From assembly GCF_029690045.1 (NCBI RefSeq), contig NZ_CP121464.1, positions 2,976,001-3,040,000 on the forward strand: DNA of 64,000 bases. Direction: 5' to 3'. The notes below the pieces were generated by a model. It worked only from the letters and a program-made list of their open reading frames with translations, did no database searches and was not told the origin of the DNA. Both the position numbers and the translations under genes were made by a program. This DNA comes from Janthinobacterium rivuli (lineage in GTDB: Bacteria > Pseudomonadota > Gammaproteobacteria > Burkholderiales > Burkholderiaceae_D). Shown one piece after another: positions 1-7,179 of the stretch; positions within the stretch are counted from its first letter, which is position 1, and each line of letters starts with the position of its first letter.

Positions 1-308
1 TGTGGATGGCGCAGATCGAAACCTTGCCGCCCGATAAAACCGTTCCCATCCCGCAAGAGCAGCAGAACGTGGCCGACGCGCTCGGCGCCCTGATTCGCAC
101 CTTGCAGGAGCAAAAGATCCCGCCCGAGCAAATGCCCTTGCAGCCGCCATACCGGCTCGACGAGTGCGGCTGGGTGGCGAACCGCTGGTGCGAACTGCTG
201 TCCTTGAGCGCCATGCAAAAGCAATTGCTGCTGAGCCAGGACAATCCCGTGCTGCGCCTGGAACTGGTGCAGGATATGCTCACGGAAAACGGATTGTTAG
301 AGGAATAA
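1..308 (+). CDS. LON peptidase substrate-binding domain protein, C-terminal part (5' end outside window)
   Basis: The frame is open at the left edge (a Trp codon precedes the first Met at position 6), so this is the last roughly 100 residues of a longer protein. The tail, with a WxxN-RWCELL-x-LS stretch and the ending LLLSQDNPVLRLELVQDML, resembles the C-terminal helices of small stand-alone Lon N-terminal (PUA-like) domain proteins of Proteobacteria, which are about 200 residues long and lack the ATPase and protease parts. Their role is not firmly known; substrate binding is assumed from the homology to Lon. Only the helical end is visible, so the call rests on pattern similarity. The following gene is 142 bases downstream with its own candidate promoter. 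Confidence 0.55.
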   Translation, partial: WMAQIETLPPDKTVPIPQEQQNVADALGALIRTLQEQKIPPEQMPLQPPYRLDECGWVANRWCELLSLSAMQKQLLLSQDNPVLRLELVQDMLTENGLLEE

Positions 309-373
309 ATTGCCTGAGGCCGCATGTTTTCTCATGCTTCCGTTGTGCAATTGCAATTTCTATTGAGAAATAC

Positions 374-402
374 TTTACGCTTTGCCGCCGCTGGCATAAG
401 AT
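374..402 (+). promoter_or_regulatory. Candidate sigma-70 promoter of the kfrA-like gene
   Basis: TTTACG at 374-379 and TAAGAT at 397-402 are separated by exactly 17 bases and lie about 50 bases upstream of the ATG at 451. A direct repeat of CCTGGGCAA follows in the presumed leader around 410-430. The match to consensus is moderate and the call is inference. Confidence 0.4.
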
Positions 403-450
403 AATGCCCCTGGGCAAGATTGCCCTGGGCAACATTCAAGAGCAGACGAC

Positions 451-1194
451 ATGGCAAAAGTAAGCGCGGAACAGATCAATGCGGCAATGGAAGCGATGGC
501 GGGCGAAGGCCAGGCCATCACGGTGCGCGCCTTGCGCGAACGGCTGGGCAACGGCGCCTGCCTGGGCACCATCAGCAAGCTCTTGCTGCGCCGCAAGGCC
601 GGTGCGCAGCGCCAGATCGCTGCCGCCGCCGAACTGTCGCCCGTGCTGCAGCAAGCCATCCTCGATTATGTAGGACAGGAATTAAGCGCCAGCCACAGCG
701 CGCATGAAGCCGAGATGAACGACAATCAACAGGAATTGATGGACCTGGCCAGCGAGAACGAGCGTCAGCAAGAGTTGCTCGACCTGCAGGCCGGTGAGCT
801 GGAAACCTTGCGCGAGGAACTTGAACGCGAGCGGCAAGTGGCGAACCAGGCCCGCACGGACCTGGCCAAGGCGCAGTTGCGCCTGGAAGGCTTGCCGCGC
901 CTGGAAGAAGCGGCCGAGCAGGCACGCATGGACCTGGCCAAGGCGCAATTCAAGCTCGAAGGCATCCCTCGTCTGGAAGAGGCCGCCGAAGCGGCGCGCG
1001 CCGAACTGATCCAGGCCCAGCTGAAGCTGGAAAGCCTGACGCGCGTGGAAACGGAACTGGCGGCCGCGCGCCTGGAGCTGGAAGCGGAACGCGAGGAGCT
1101 GGGCGAAACGCGCGCCGAGCTCGATGAAGAGCGCACCTTGCGTATCAAGGCGCAGCAGTTCATCGTGGATCCGATATTCAAGACGCCAGTCTGA
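451..1194 (+). CDS. KfrA-like DNA-binding coiled-coil protein
   Basis: The protein has 247 residues. The first ~60 residues (SAEQINAAMEAM, VRALRERLGNGACLGTISKLL) match the helix-turn-helix N-terminus of the KfrA family, first known as plasmid transcription and partition-related proteins. The rest is one long, highly charged, Ala/Glu/Leu-rich predicted coiled coil. Inside it lie three tandem 24-residue repeats (residues 137-160, 161-184 and 185-208; DNA 859-1074) built on the pattern DLAKAQ-x-LEG-PRLEEAAE. The setting looks chromosomal, with no plasmid replication or partition genes beside it. A role in DNA binding and multimer formation is inferred from the family; the target is unknown. A structured intergenic repeat starts two bases after the stop. 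Confidence 0.75.
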   Translation: MAKVSAEQINAAMEAMAGEGQAITVRALRERLGNGACLGTISKLLLRRKAGAQRQIAAAAELSPVLQQAILDYVGQELSASHSAHEAEMNDNQQELMDLASENERQQELLDLQAGELETLREELERERQVANQARTDLAKAQLRLEGLPRLEEAAEQARMDLAKAQFKLEGIPRLEEAAEAARAELIQAQLKLESLTRVETELAAARLELEAEREELGETRAELDEERTLRIKAQQFIVDPIFKTPV

Positions 1195-1195
1195 A

Positions 1196-1314
1196 GACGC
1201 CTGACCAACCTGCTGCGCGTCGGTATAGGCGGCCTGCGATGCTCACCGTACTTTAGTACGGTTGCGCTTCTCGGCCACCTCTCCCTTCCGCTCGCTACGG
1301 TTTCGTCAGGTGTC
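1196..1314. repeat. Structured dispersed repeat, copy A (~119 bp)
   Basis: This element starts right after the kfrA-like stop. Its ends form a near-perfect terminal inverted repeat (GACGCCTGAC at 1196-1205; GTCAGGTGTC at 1305-1314) and its centre is a perfect palindrome, CCGTACTTTAGTACGG, at 1246-1261. The reverse complement aligns over its whole length with 58541-58657 at about three quarters identity or better by eye. Both copies keep the same stems with compensatory changes. No coding capacity is evident. Confidence 0.75.
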
Positions 1315-1333
1315 GTTACGTCTCTGTTCTAAG

Positions 1334-1355
1334 CTAACGCTGCTTACAGTGTTAG
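1334..1355. other. Stem-loop upstream of the cheB-like gene
   Basis: CTAACGCTG, four bases, CAGTGTTAG forms a 9-bp stem with one G-U pair. No T-run follows, so an intrinsic terminator is doubtful. It lies about 70 bases before the next gene and may belong to the leader. The remainder of 1315-1423 shows nothing else recognisable. Confidence 0.3.
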
Positions 1356-1423
1356 CCGGCGCACGGAATCGTGTCACGAGGCGCGGCAAAATAGTTCAGT
1401 GATCCAGGCGCGAAAGGGCTGGC

Positions 1424-2416
1424 ATGGAAACGCTGATCGTCATGGGGGCCTCGGTGGGCGGCGTGAGCGCACTGTCCACCATCTTTGCCGCCTTGCCGGC
1501 GAATTTTCCCGCGGCAATCCTGGCCGTCATGCACGTAGGCGCGCGCAACAGCGTATTGCACGAGATCCTAGGCAAAACCTCCGCTTTGCCCGTGCGCTTT
1601 GCCGAAGAGCGCGAACCCGTGCGCGCCGGGCGCATCCTGCTGGCGCCGCCGGACCGGCACATGCTTGTTGCCAACCTGGCCGGCCAGGCGACGGTCGAGC
1701 TGACCCGGGGACCGAAGGAAAACCATACGCGTCCCGCCATCGACCCCCTGTTTCGCAGTGCGGCCGCCGCTTTCGGCCCGAAGGTGGTGGGCGTGGTACT
1801 CAGCGGCTACCTCGACGATGGCACGGCGGGTTTGCAGGCCATCAAGGCCTGCGGCGGCAGGGCGCTGGTGCAGGAGCCGCAGGACGCGGTGGCGCCGTCA
1901 ATGCCGCAAAGCGCGATCGACTATGCCGAAGTGGACTGGCGTCTGCCGGCCGCCGAGATCGGGCCGGCCCTGCTGGCGCTGGCCAACGGCAACTTGGCGC
2001 CGGCCAGCGCCGCGCAGTCCTTGCCGCCCGCGCCCCCGTGGATCACCGTGGAAAACCGTTTTGCCCGGGGAGTGGGGAATATGGACCAACTGGAAAAAAT
2101 TGCCACGCCATCGACTTTCACCTGTCCCGAATGCCAGGGCACCCTGTGGGAGCTGCATGGCCAGAAGCCGCAGCGTTTTCGCTGCCATACGGGCCACAGT
2201 TTCACGGCGCAGATGCTCGGTGAGTTGCAGCATGACAAGGCGGAAGACGCCATCTGGGCCGCCGTCAGGGCGCTGCAGGAAAAAGAAAAACTCTACCTGA
2301 ACCTGGCTGCCAAGGCCCAGGCCTGGCTGCATCCGGGCACGGCCAGCGAGTATGCCGCCAAGGCGCGGCAGGCGGGCGAGCAGGCCGATGTGCTGAAACG
2401 GGCCCTGCTGGCTTAA
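1424..2416 (+). CDS. Stand-alone CheB-type methylesterase with C-terminal zinc-ribbon-like domain
   Basis: The protein has 330 residues and no receiver domain. Residues 1-190 are a CheB methylesterase domain with the expected catalytic triad: Ser10 in MGASVGG, His37 in VMHVG and Asp132 in SGYLDDG. CheB enzymes remove methyl esters or deamidate glutamines on chemoreceptors. The C-terminal part after a Pro-rich linker carries CPEC (Cys234, Cys237) and CHTGH (Cys254, His257), spaced as a zinc ribbon, followed by helices. Without the phosphorylatable receiver, control must come from something other than CheA phosphorylation; the zinc-ribbon tail is a candidate regulatory or binding module. It is far from the cheW and receptor genes at 16-20 kb. 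Such proteins are common in bacteria with many chemoreceptors, but their substrates are mostly unknown. Confidence 0.8.
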   Translation: METLIVMGASVGGVSALSTIFAALPANFPAAILAVMHVGARNSVLHEILGKTSALPVRFAEEREPVRAGRILLAPPDRHMLVANLAGQATVELTRGPKENHTRPAIDPLFRSAAAAFGPKVVGVVLSGYLDDGTAGLQAIKACGGRALVQEPQDAVAPSMPQSAIDYAEVDWRLPAAEIGPALLALANGNLAPASAAQSLPPAPPWITVENRFARGVGNMDQLEKIATPSTFTCPECQGTLWELHGQKPQRFRCHTGHSFTAQMLGELQHDKAEDAIWAAVRALQEKEKLYLNLAAKAQAWLHPGTASEYAAKARQAGEQADVLKRALLA

Positions 2417-2464
2417 AATAGCGCACTGTCGCGCCATGCCGCGCCCTGATCGCAAAGAAGGTTT

Positions 2465-3412
2465 ATGTCTGCAGAAAAAAATGCGCCGCTCCCGCTTGCG
2501 GCAGTCCCCATGTTGCCACGCGCGCTGCCGCCCAGGCCGCCAGCCGAATTCAGTTCTGCCGCCACAGCCCTTGCGCACAAGCAAGCGCGTGAAGAGAAGG
2601 ATGCGCAGGTGCGCGGCGTCACGTCCATCGATGCCATGCGTGTCGCCATCAGACAGGCGGCGCGTGACTTGCCGGCCATCACCGCCGTGCCATGCCTGGG
2701 CATGCTGGACGCCGCCGCCTTCCGCGCGCGTGCCGCGCTGGGCTTGCCATTTTTGATGCGCGGGCTGGTGCAACGCTGGCCCTTATCCCAGCTGGCGCCC
2801 GAAGTCTTGCGCGAGCAGTTCAGCCACGTGCCCGTGCGGGCGCGGGTGGGCGACTACATCAACACGGCCTTCGCGGCCGACCGCGCCATGCAGGATATGT
2901 CGATGGGGCAATACCTGGATCTGGTGGACGAGGGCGCGCATGCGCTGCCGCCGTACCTGGGCAACCTGGAATTGCGCGAACTGAACCGCCTGTGCCACTG
3001 GCCCACGTATTTCGACAAGATGGGCCCGCCGCGCTTCTGGGTCGGGCCGGCAGGCACTGTCACGCCCTTGCATTGCGATTACGATGACAATATCTTCGCG
3101 CAAGTGTGGGGCCGCAAGCGCATCTTTTTATCGCCGCCGCACCATGACGCTTTTCTGTATCCCAGCGAAGCGAACGCCATCCTGTTCGGTTCGCCCTTCG
3201 ATCCGGAAGCGCCCGATTTCCAGCGCTTTCCGCTGGCGCGCCAGGCCAGCATGATCGAGTGCCTCGTCGAGCCGGGCGACATGCTGTACGTGCCCGCCGG
3301 CTGGTACCACCAGGTGCGGGCGCTGACGTTTTCCCTGTCGTCGAACCGCTGGGCCAGGGCCGTGCCGCTGGCCTTGCACGGCGGGGCGGAGTTGCGGCGT
3401 ACCGAGGCTTAA
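2465..3412 (+). CDS. JmjC/cupin-like Fe(II)/2-oxoglutarate oxygenase-type protein
   Basis: The protein has 315 residues and an AAGAAGG ribosome-binding site before the ATG. The N-terminal ~70 residues are Ala/Pro-rich and probably flexible. The remainder fits the cupin_8/JmjC fold: PLHCDYDDN supplies an HxD pair (His203, Asp205), and PAGWYHQV near residues 277-284 supplies the distal His282, so the iron-binding triad is complete. YVPAGWYHQV is a hallmark of these hydroxylases. The substrate is unknown; relatives hydroxylate proteins or small molecules. Its stop overlaps the convergent EamA gene by four bases. Confidence 0.75.
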   Translation: MSAEKNAPLPLAAVPMLPRALPPRPPAEFSSAATALAHKQAREEKDAQVRGVTSIDAMRVAIRQAARDLPAITAVPCLGMLDAAAFRARAALGLPFLMRGLVQRWPLSQLAPEVLREQFSHVPVRARVGDYINTAFAADRAMQDMSMGQYLDLVDEGAHALPPYLGNLELRELNRLCHWPTYFDKMGPPRFWVGPAGTVTPLHCDYDDNIFAQVWGRKRIFLSPPHHDAFLYPSEANAILFGSPFDPEAPDFQRFPLARQASMIECLVEPGDMLYVPAGWYHQVRALTFSLSSNRWARAVPLALHGGAELRRTEA

Positions 3413-4320
3413 TCTGATGACACGATGGCCTTGCCATCGGCGCGCAAACGCCGGGGCCGCCACTCGCTGAGGATGCCCGCAGCGATGATCAATATCGCGC
3501 CCACGATGGCCAGGGCCGGCAGGCGCTCGCCGGCAATGCGGCCGATGACGCCAGCCCACACCGGTTCGCCCGCATAGATCAAGGTGGCCTTGGTGGCGGA
3601 AATGCGCTTTTGCGCCCAGTTCATCACATACTGGATCAGTGCGCTGGCGCAGCCCAGCGCCAGCACGCTGAGGATGAAAGTCTTGCCGAGTACTGGCGGC
3701 GCTTCGCCCATGACGGGCATCAGCAGCAGGGCGATCAAGGATGCCGTGGCCAGTTGCACGATGGTCACGCGCAGGATGTTCAGTTGCGGCGAGACGCGGC
3801 TGATCAGGATGATTTCCAGGGCAATGGCGATGGCGCCCACGGCCGTGATCAGCTCGCCCTTGCCGAAACCCATGCTCAAGCCATCCGTGCCCGTGAGCAG
3901 CAATAACCCCACGAAGGCCAGCACGACGGCCGCCCACACGGCAGGGTGGGGCCGCTGCTTGAAGACCAGCCATTGCACCAGCGGCACGATGGGCACGTAG
4001 AAGGCTGTGATGAAGGCCGATTTGCTGCTCGTGATATGCATCAAGCCATAGGTTTGCAGCGCGTAGCCGCCAAAGATGCTCACGCCGATGGCCATGCCGG
4101 TGACTAACTCCGCCTTCGTCAAGTGGCGCAGCTGGCCCCGGCAAATCAGGGCGCCGATGCCCGCGGCCACGGCAAAGCGGGCGGCCACGAAGGCCAGGGG
4201 ACCGCTGACCGTCACGGCATGTTGCACGACGAGAAACGTGCCGCCCCAGATGAAGGTAATGGCGATCAGGGCCAGTTCGGGCAGACCAATGGCGGGTGGG
4301 GGACTTGCGTGTGTTTTCAT
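3409..4320 (-). CDS. DMT-superfamily (EamA) transporter
   Basis: The protein has 303 residues, about ten hydrophobic segments and two EamA repeats (the first opens with ELALIAITFIWGGTFLVVQ, the second near residue 155). It is an inner-membrane transporter probably exporting a small metabolite such as an amino acid; the substrate cannot be read from sequence. The charged C-terminus is typical. It is divergent from an XRE-cupin regulator with a 51-base gap, an arrangement in which the regulator usually controls the transporter. No good Shine-Dalgarno precedes the ATG at 4320. Confidence 0.85.
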   Translation of the reverse strand: MKTHASPPPAIGLPELALIAITFIWGGTFLVVQHAVTVSGPLAFVAARFAVAAGIGALICRGQLRHLTKAELVTGMAIGVSIFGGYALQTYGLMHITSSKSAFITAFYVPIVPLVQWLVFKQRPHPAVWAAVVLAFVGLLLLTGTDGLSMGFGKGELITAVGAIAIALEIILISRVSPQLNILRVTIVQLATASLIALLLMPVMGEAPPVLGKTFILSVLALGCASALIQYVMNWAQKRISATKATLIYAGEPVWAGVIGRIAGERLPALAIVGAILIIAAGILSEWRPRRLRADGKAIVSSD

Positions 4321-4371
4321 GGGAGGCTATGCTATGAGCAAAATATTTCCCATCATAATAGGAGCAATATA

Positions 4372-4929
4372 TTGCGCAGTCAAGCCGAGGCCGGTGGCGT
4401 GCTGGCACACCTGGCCACCAATCTGCGGCGCTTGCGCCTTGCCGCCGGCCTCAGCCAGGAAGAGCTGGCGCGCCAGTCGGGCCTGAGCCGGCGCATGGTC
4501 AATGGCGTCGAGGCGGGCAGCACCAACATCAGCCTGGCCAACCTCGACCGTGTGGCGGCCGCCTTGAACGTGGCCTTTGTCGACCTGGTCCAGCCGCCGC
4601 AGCAAGCGCAGGCCAGCCTGCGCGTGCTGATGTGGCAAAGCGCCACGCAGGCCAGCCAGGCCGTGCTGCTGGGCGCGGCGCCCGCCAGCCGCCAGGTGGA
4701 ACTGTGGTCGTGGACCCTGGCGCCTGGCGAGCGCTACGATGCGCAAGCCGACCCGGCCGGCTTCAGCGAAATGCTCTACGTGCTCGAAGGCGAGTTGCAG
4801 CTCGTGCTGGCGGCGGAAACCAGGCAACTGGCCACGGGCGATTTTTTTGTCTTCAGCAGCGCGCAAGCGTATGCCTACGTGAATGCGGGTGCATCCACCT
4901 TGCGCTTTACGCGCAATGTGGCCAGCTAG
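4372..4929 (+). CDS. XRE-family transcriptional regulator with C-terminal cupin sensor
   Basis: The start chosen is TTG at 4372, because AGGAG lies seven bases upstream and no ATG exists nearby in frame; this gives 185 residues. Residues ~12-70 are an XRE helix-turn-helix (NLRRLRLAAGLSQEELARQSGLSRRMVNGVEAGSTNISLANLDRVA, in part). Residues ~105-180 are a single cupin barrel (SEMLYVLEGELQLVL, ATGDFFVFSS) that likely binds a ligand. The family represses neighbouring transport or catabolic genes. The divergent EamA exporter is the obvious target; the AT-rich 51-base intergenic region holds an AAATATTT palindrome (4341-4348), but no operator can be assigned with confidence. Confidence 0.8.
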   Translation: MRSQAEAGGVLAHLATNLRRLRLAAGLSQEELARQSGLSRRMVNGVEAGSTNISLANLDRVAAALNVAFVDLVQPPQQAQASLRVLMWQSATQASQAVLLGAAPASRQVELWSWTLAPGERYDAQADPAGFSEMLYVLEGELQLVLAAETRQLATGDFFVFSSAQAYAYVNAGASTLRFTRNVAS

Positions 4930-4945
4930 GAACCAAGGGAGAATC

Positions 4946-5872
4946 ATGATGACTTCAACTATATACCAGCCGACTTTGCATGACCGTTATCTGGGCGCCA
5001 TGCTGGGACTTGCCTGTGGCGATGCCGTCGGCACGACCGTGGAGTTTTCCCCGCGCGGCAGTTTTGCGCCCGTGACGGACATGACGGGCGGCGGCCCATT
5101 CGGCCTGCAGCCGGGACAGTGGACGGACGATACCTCGATGGCGCTGTGCCTGGCCGAGAGTCTGGTATTGAAAGGGGCGTTCGATCCGGCGGACCAGATG
5201 GTGCGGTATTTGAACTGGTGGCAATGGGGTTACCTGAGTTCCACCGGCACCTGCTTCGATATCGGCGGAACGGTAAGGGACGCGCTGGCCAGTTTCCAGG
5301 AAACGGGCAACCCCTGGAGTGGTTCCACCGCGCCTGACACGGCGGGCAATGGCTCGCTCATGCGCCTGGTCCCGGTCGTGCTGTTTGCCTATCCGGATGT
5401 GGCGGCAGCCGTGGCCTGCGCCGCCGACAGTTCCCGCACCACTCACGCCGCGGCGGAAGCGGTCGAAAGCTGCCAGCTGTTTGCCGCCTTGCTGTGCGGC
5501 GCGCTGGCGGGCACGGCGAAGGAAGCGTTGATGGGCAGCATCGCGTACCGGCCTGCCGAACCGAAGCTGAGAGAGCTGGCAAGCGGCAGTTTCATTGGCA
5601 AAACGGAGCAGCAGATACGCGGCACCGGCTATTGCGTGGAATCGCTGGAAGCGGCGCTCTGGTGCTTCTTCAATACGGATTCACTGGAAGAGGCCGTATT
5701 ACGCGCCGTCAACCTGGGCGAGGATGCCGATACAACCGGCGCCATCGTCGGCCAGCTTGCCGGCGCCTATTATGGCGCCCAGGCAATTCCTGCGCGCTGG
5801 ATGGAAATGCTGGCCATGCGCGGAGATATCGAAGAGCTGGCGGACAATTTGTTCGAGCGGGCGCGGGGCTAA
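4946..5872 (+). CDS. ADP-ribosylglycohydrolase family protein
   Basis: The start is set at ATG 4946 (MMTST...) because AAGGGAGAA precedes it; the result is 308 residues. Family motifs are all present: GLACGDAVGTTVEF near the N-terminus, QWTDDTSMAL (metal-binding Asp pair), GNGSLMR, and VNLGEDADTTGAIVGQLAGAYYG near the C-terminus (second metal site). These enzymes remove ADP-ribose from arginine or other acceptors using two Mg ions, as DraG does for nitrogenase reductase. No nitrogenase or ADP-ribosyltransferase gene is visible nearby, so the substrate is unknown. It follows the XRE-cupin gene by 16 bases and may be co-transcribed. Confidence 0.88.
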   Translation: MMTSTIYQPTLHDRYLGAMLGLACGDAVGTTVEFSPRGSFAPVTDMTGGGPFGLQPGQWTDDTSMALCLAESLVLKGAFDPADQMVRYLNWWQWGYLSSTGTCFDIGGTVRDALASFQETGNPWSGSTAPDTAGNGSLMRLVPVVLFAYPDVAAAVACAADSSRTTHAAAEAVESCQLFAALLCGALAGTAKEALMGSIAYRPAEPKLRELASGSFIGKTEQQIRGTGYCVESLEAALWCFFNTDSLEEAVLRAVNLGEDADTTGAIVGQLAGAYYGAQAIPARWMEMLAMRGDIEELADNLFERARG

Positions 5873-5901
5873 GAAGCCGTCGTTGTCGTAAATATGCTGT
5901 G

Positions 5902-7143
5902 TCATATGCCGCGATCCTTGTGCTCTGTGCGCTTGGCGTGGCCACGCCGCTGCGCCCGGTATATCCCCGCGTGGCCGGAAAACAGGTAGGCCACGACGCA
6001 GGCGATGGCCGCGTACACGCCGATTTCGGCGCCGAACAGTTCCATCGCCATCAGGGTCGAGGCGATCGGCGTGTTGGCCGCGCCCGCAAAGACGGCGACA
6101 AAACCGATGGCGGCCAGCAGGGTGGCGGGCTGGTGCAGCAGCGGGCCCAGCGCATTGCCCAGGGTCGCCCCGATAAAGAACAATGGCGTCACTTCGCCGC
6201 CCTTGAAGCCCGTGCCCAGCGAAACGATGGTAAACGCCATCTTGCCAAGGAAATCCCAGGCGGGCAGCGGTTCCTTCAGCGCGTCGACGATGGTGGGAAT
6301 GCCCAGGCCGATGTAGCGATCCGTGCCGATCAGCCATACGGCGGCGGCGATGATCACGCCGCCGGCCAGCGGACGCAGCGGGGCGTAGGCGATCCAGCGT
6401 TTCATCAGGCCGCTCAAGCCGTGCGTGGCTTGCGCGAATACTTTGCCCGTCACGCCGAACAGCACGCCAGCGATCACCATCGCGCACAAGGTCCAGGCGG
6501 AGAGGGCGGGGATCAAGGGCACGGCGTAATGCGTATGGTGGACTCCCCACAGCAAACCCACCTGGTCGGCGATGACGGCAGCGGCCAGGCAGGGCAGCAT
6601 GGCTTCATAGCGCAGGCGACCGATGGCCAATACTTCCAGGCCAAAGAGGGCGCCTGCCAATGGCGTGCCGAAGACGGAGGCAAAGCCGGCGCTGATGCCG
6701 GCCATCAGGATGATACGGCGGTCTTCGTTGTTCAGGCGGAACAGGCGCGTGAGCTGGTCGGCCAGCGCGCCGCCCATCTGCACGGCCGTGCCCTCGCGTC
6801 CGACGGAGGCGCCGAACAGATGCGAGATGACGGTGCCGCCCAGCACCAGCGGCGCCATGCGCAAGGGGATGATTTTTTTCGGGTCGTGGATTTCATCGAT
6901 GAGCAGGTTGGCGCCGCCTTCGACACTGCGGCCATAGCGCAGATACAGCCAGCCTACGGCAAAGCCCGCCACGGGCAGCAGCCAGATCAGCCACGCGTGC
7001 GCCATCCGCGTGCGCGTGGCCCAGTCCAGGGCGAACAGGAAGAAGGCCGAGGCCGATCCCGCCAGCACGGCCACGACCAAGGCCAGTAGCAGCCATTTCA
7101 ACAGATGCTTTAACAGATCGGTGAGGGCGCTAAGACGCTGCAT
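5902..7143 (-). CDS. ClC-type anion channel/antiporter, possibly of the fluoride (CLC-F) subtype
   Basis: The protein has 413 residues and about ten membrane segments. GASVGREGTAVQ at residues 111-122 is the ClC filter motif with the gating glutamate (Glu117). The canonical GSGIP motif is replaced by EGGANLLIDEIH (75-86), and GREGT stands in place of GREGP. This combination recalls the fluoride/proton antiporter branch, so fluoride export is a possible role (inference). The later FKGGEVTPLFFIGA segment is also typical. It lies 36 bases downstream of a PLP decarboxylase on the same strand, implying an operon. There is no room directly upstream for a fluoride riboswitch. Confidence 0.85.
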   Translation of the reverse strand: MQRLSALTDLLKHLLKWLLLALVVAVLAGSASAFFLFALDWATRTRMAHAWLIWLLPVAGFAVGWLYLRYGRSVEGGANLLIDEIHDPKKIIPLRMAPLVLGGTVISHLFGASVGREGTAVQMGGALADQLTRLFRLNNEDRRIILMAGISAGFASVFGTPLAGALFGLEVLAIGRLRYEAMLPCLAAAVIADQVGLLWGVHHTHYAVPLIPALSAWTLCAMVIAGVLFGVTGKVFAQATHGLSGLMKRWIAYAPLRPLAGGVIIAAAVWLIGTDRYIGLGIPTIVDALKEPLPAWDFLGKMAFTIVSLGTGFKGGEVTPLFFIGATLGNALGPLLHQPATLLAAIGFVAVFAGAANTPIASTLMAMELFGAEIGVYAAIACVVAYLFSGHAGIYRAQRRGHAKRTEHKDRGI

Positions 7144-7179
7144 TGTTCATCCAGTTAAGGCTGATGGGTGGGGGATTCC

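Noticed and set aside
1334..1355. Hairpin as an attI/integron-like or phage attachment site
   Set aside because: No integrase, tRNA gene or direct repeats are nearby; it is just a small stem-loop.
5494..7089. Long plus-strand open frame (531 codons) opposite the ClC gene
   Set aside because: It is rich in Gly, Arg, Gln and His as expected from antisense reading of a GC-rich gene, and the ClC family match on the minus strand is clear.
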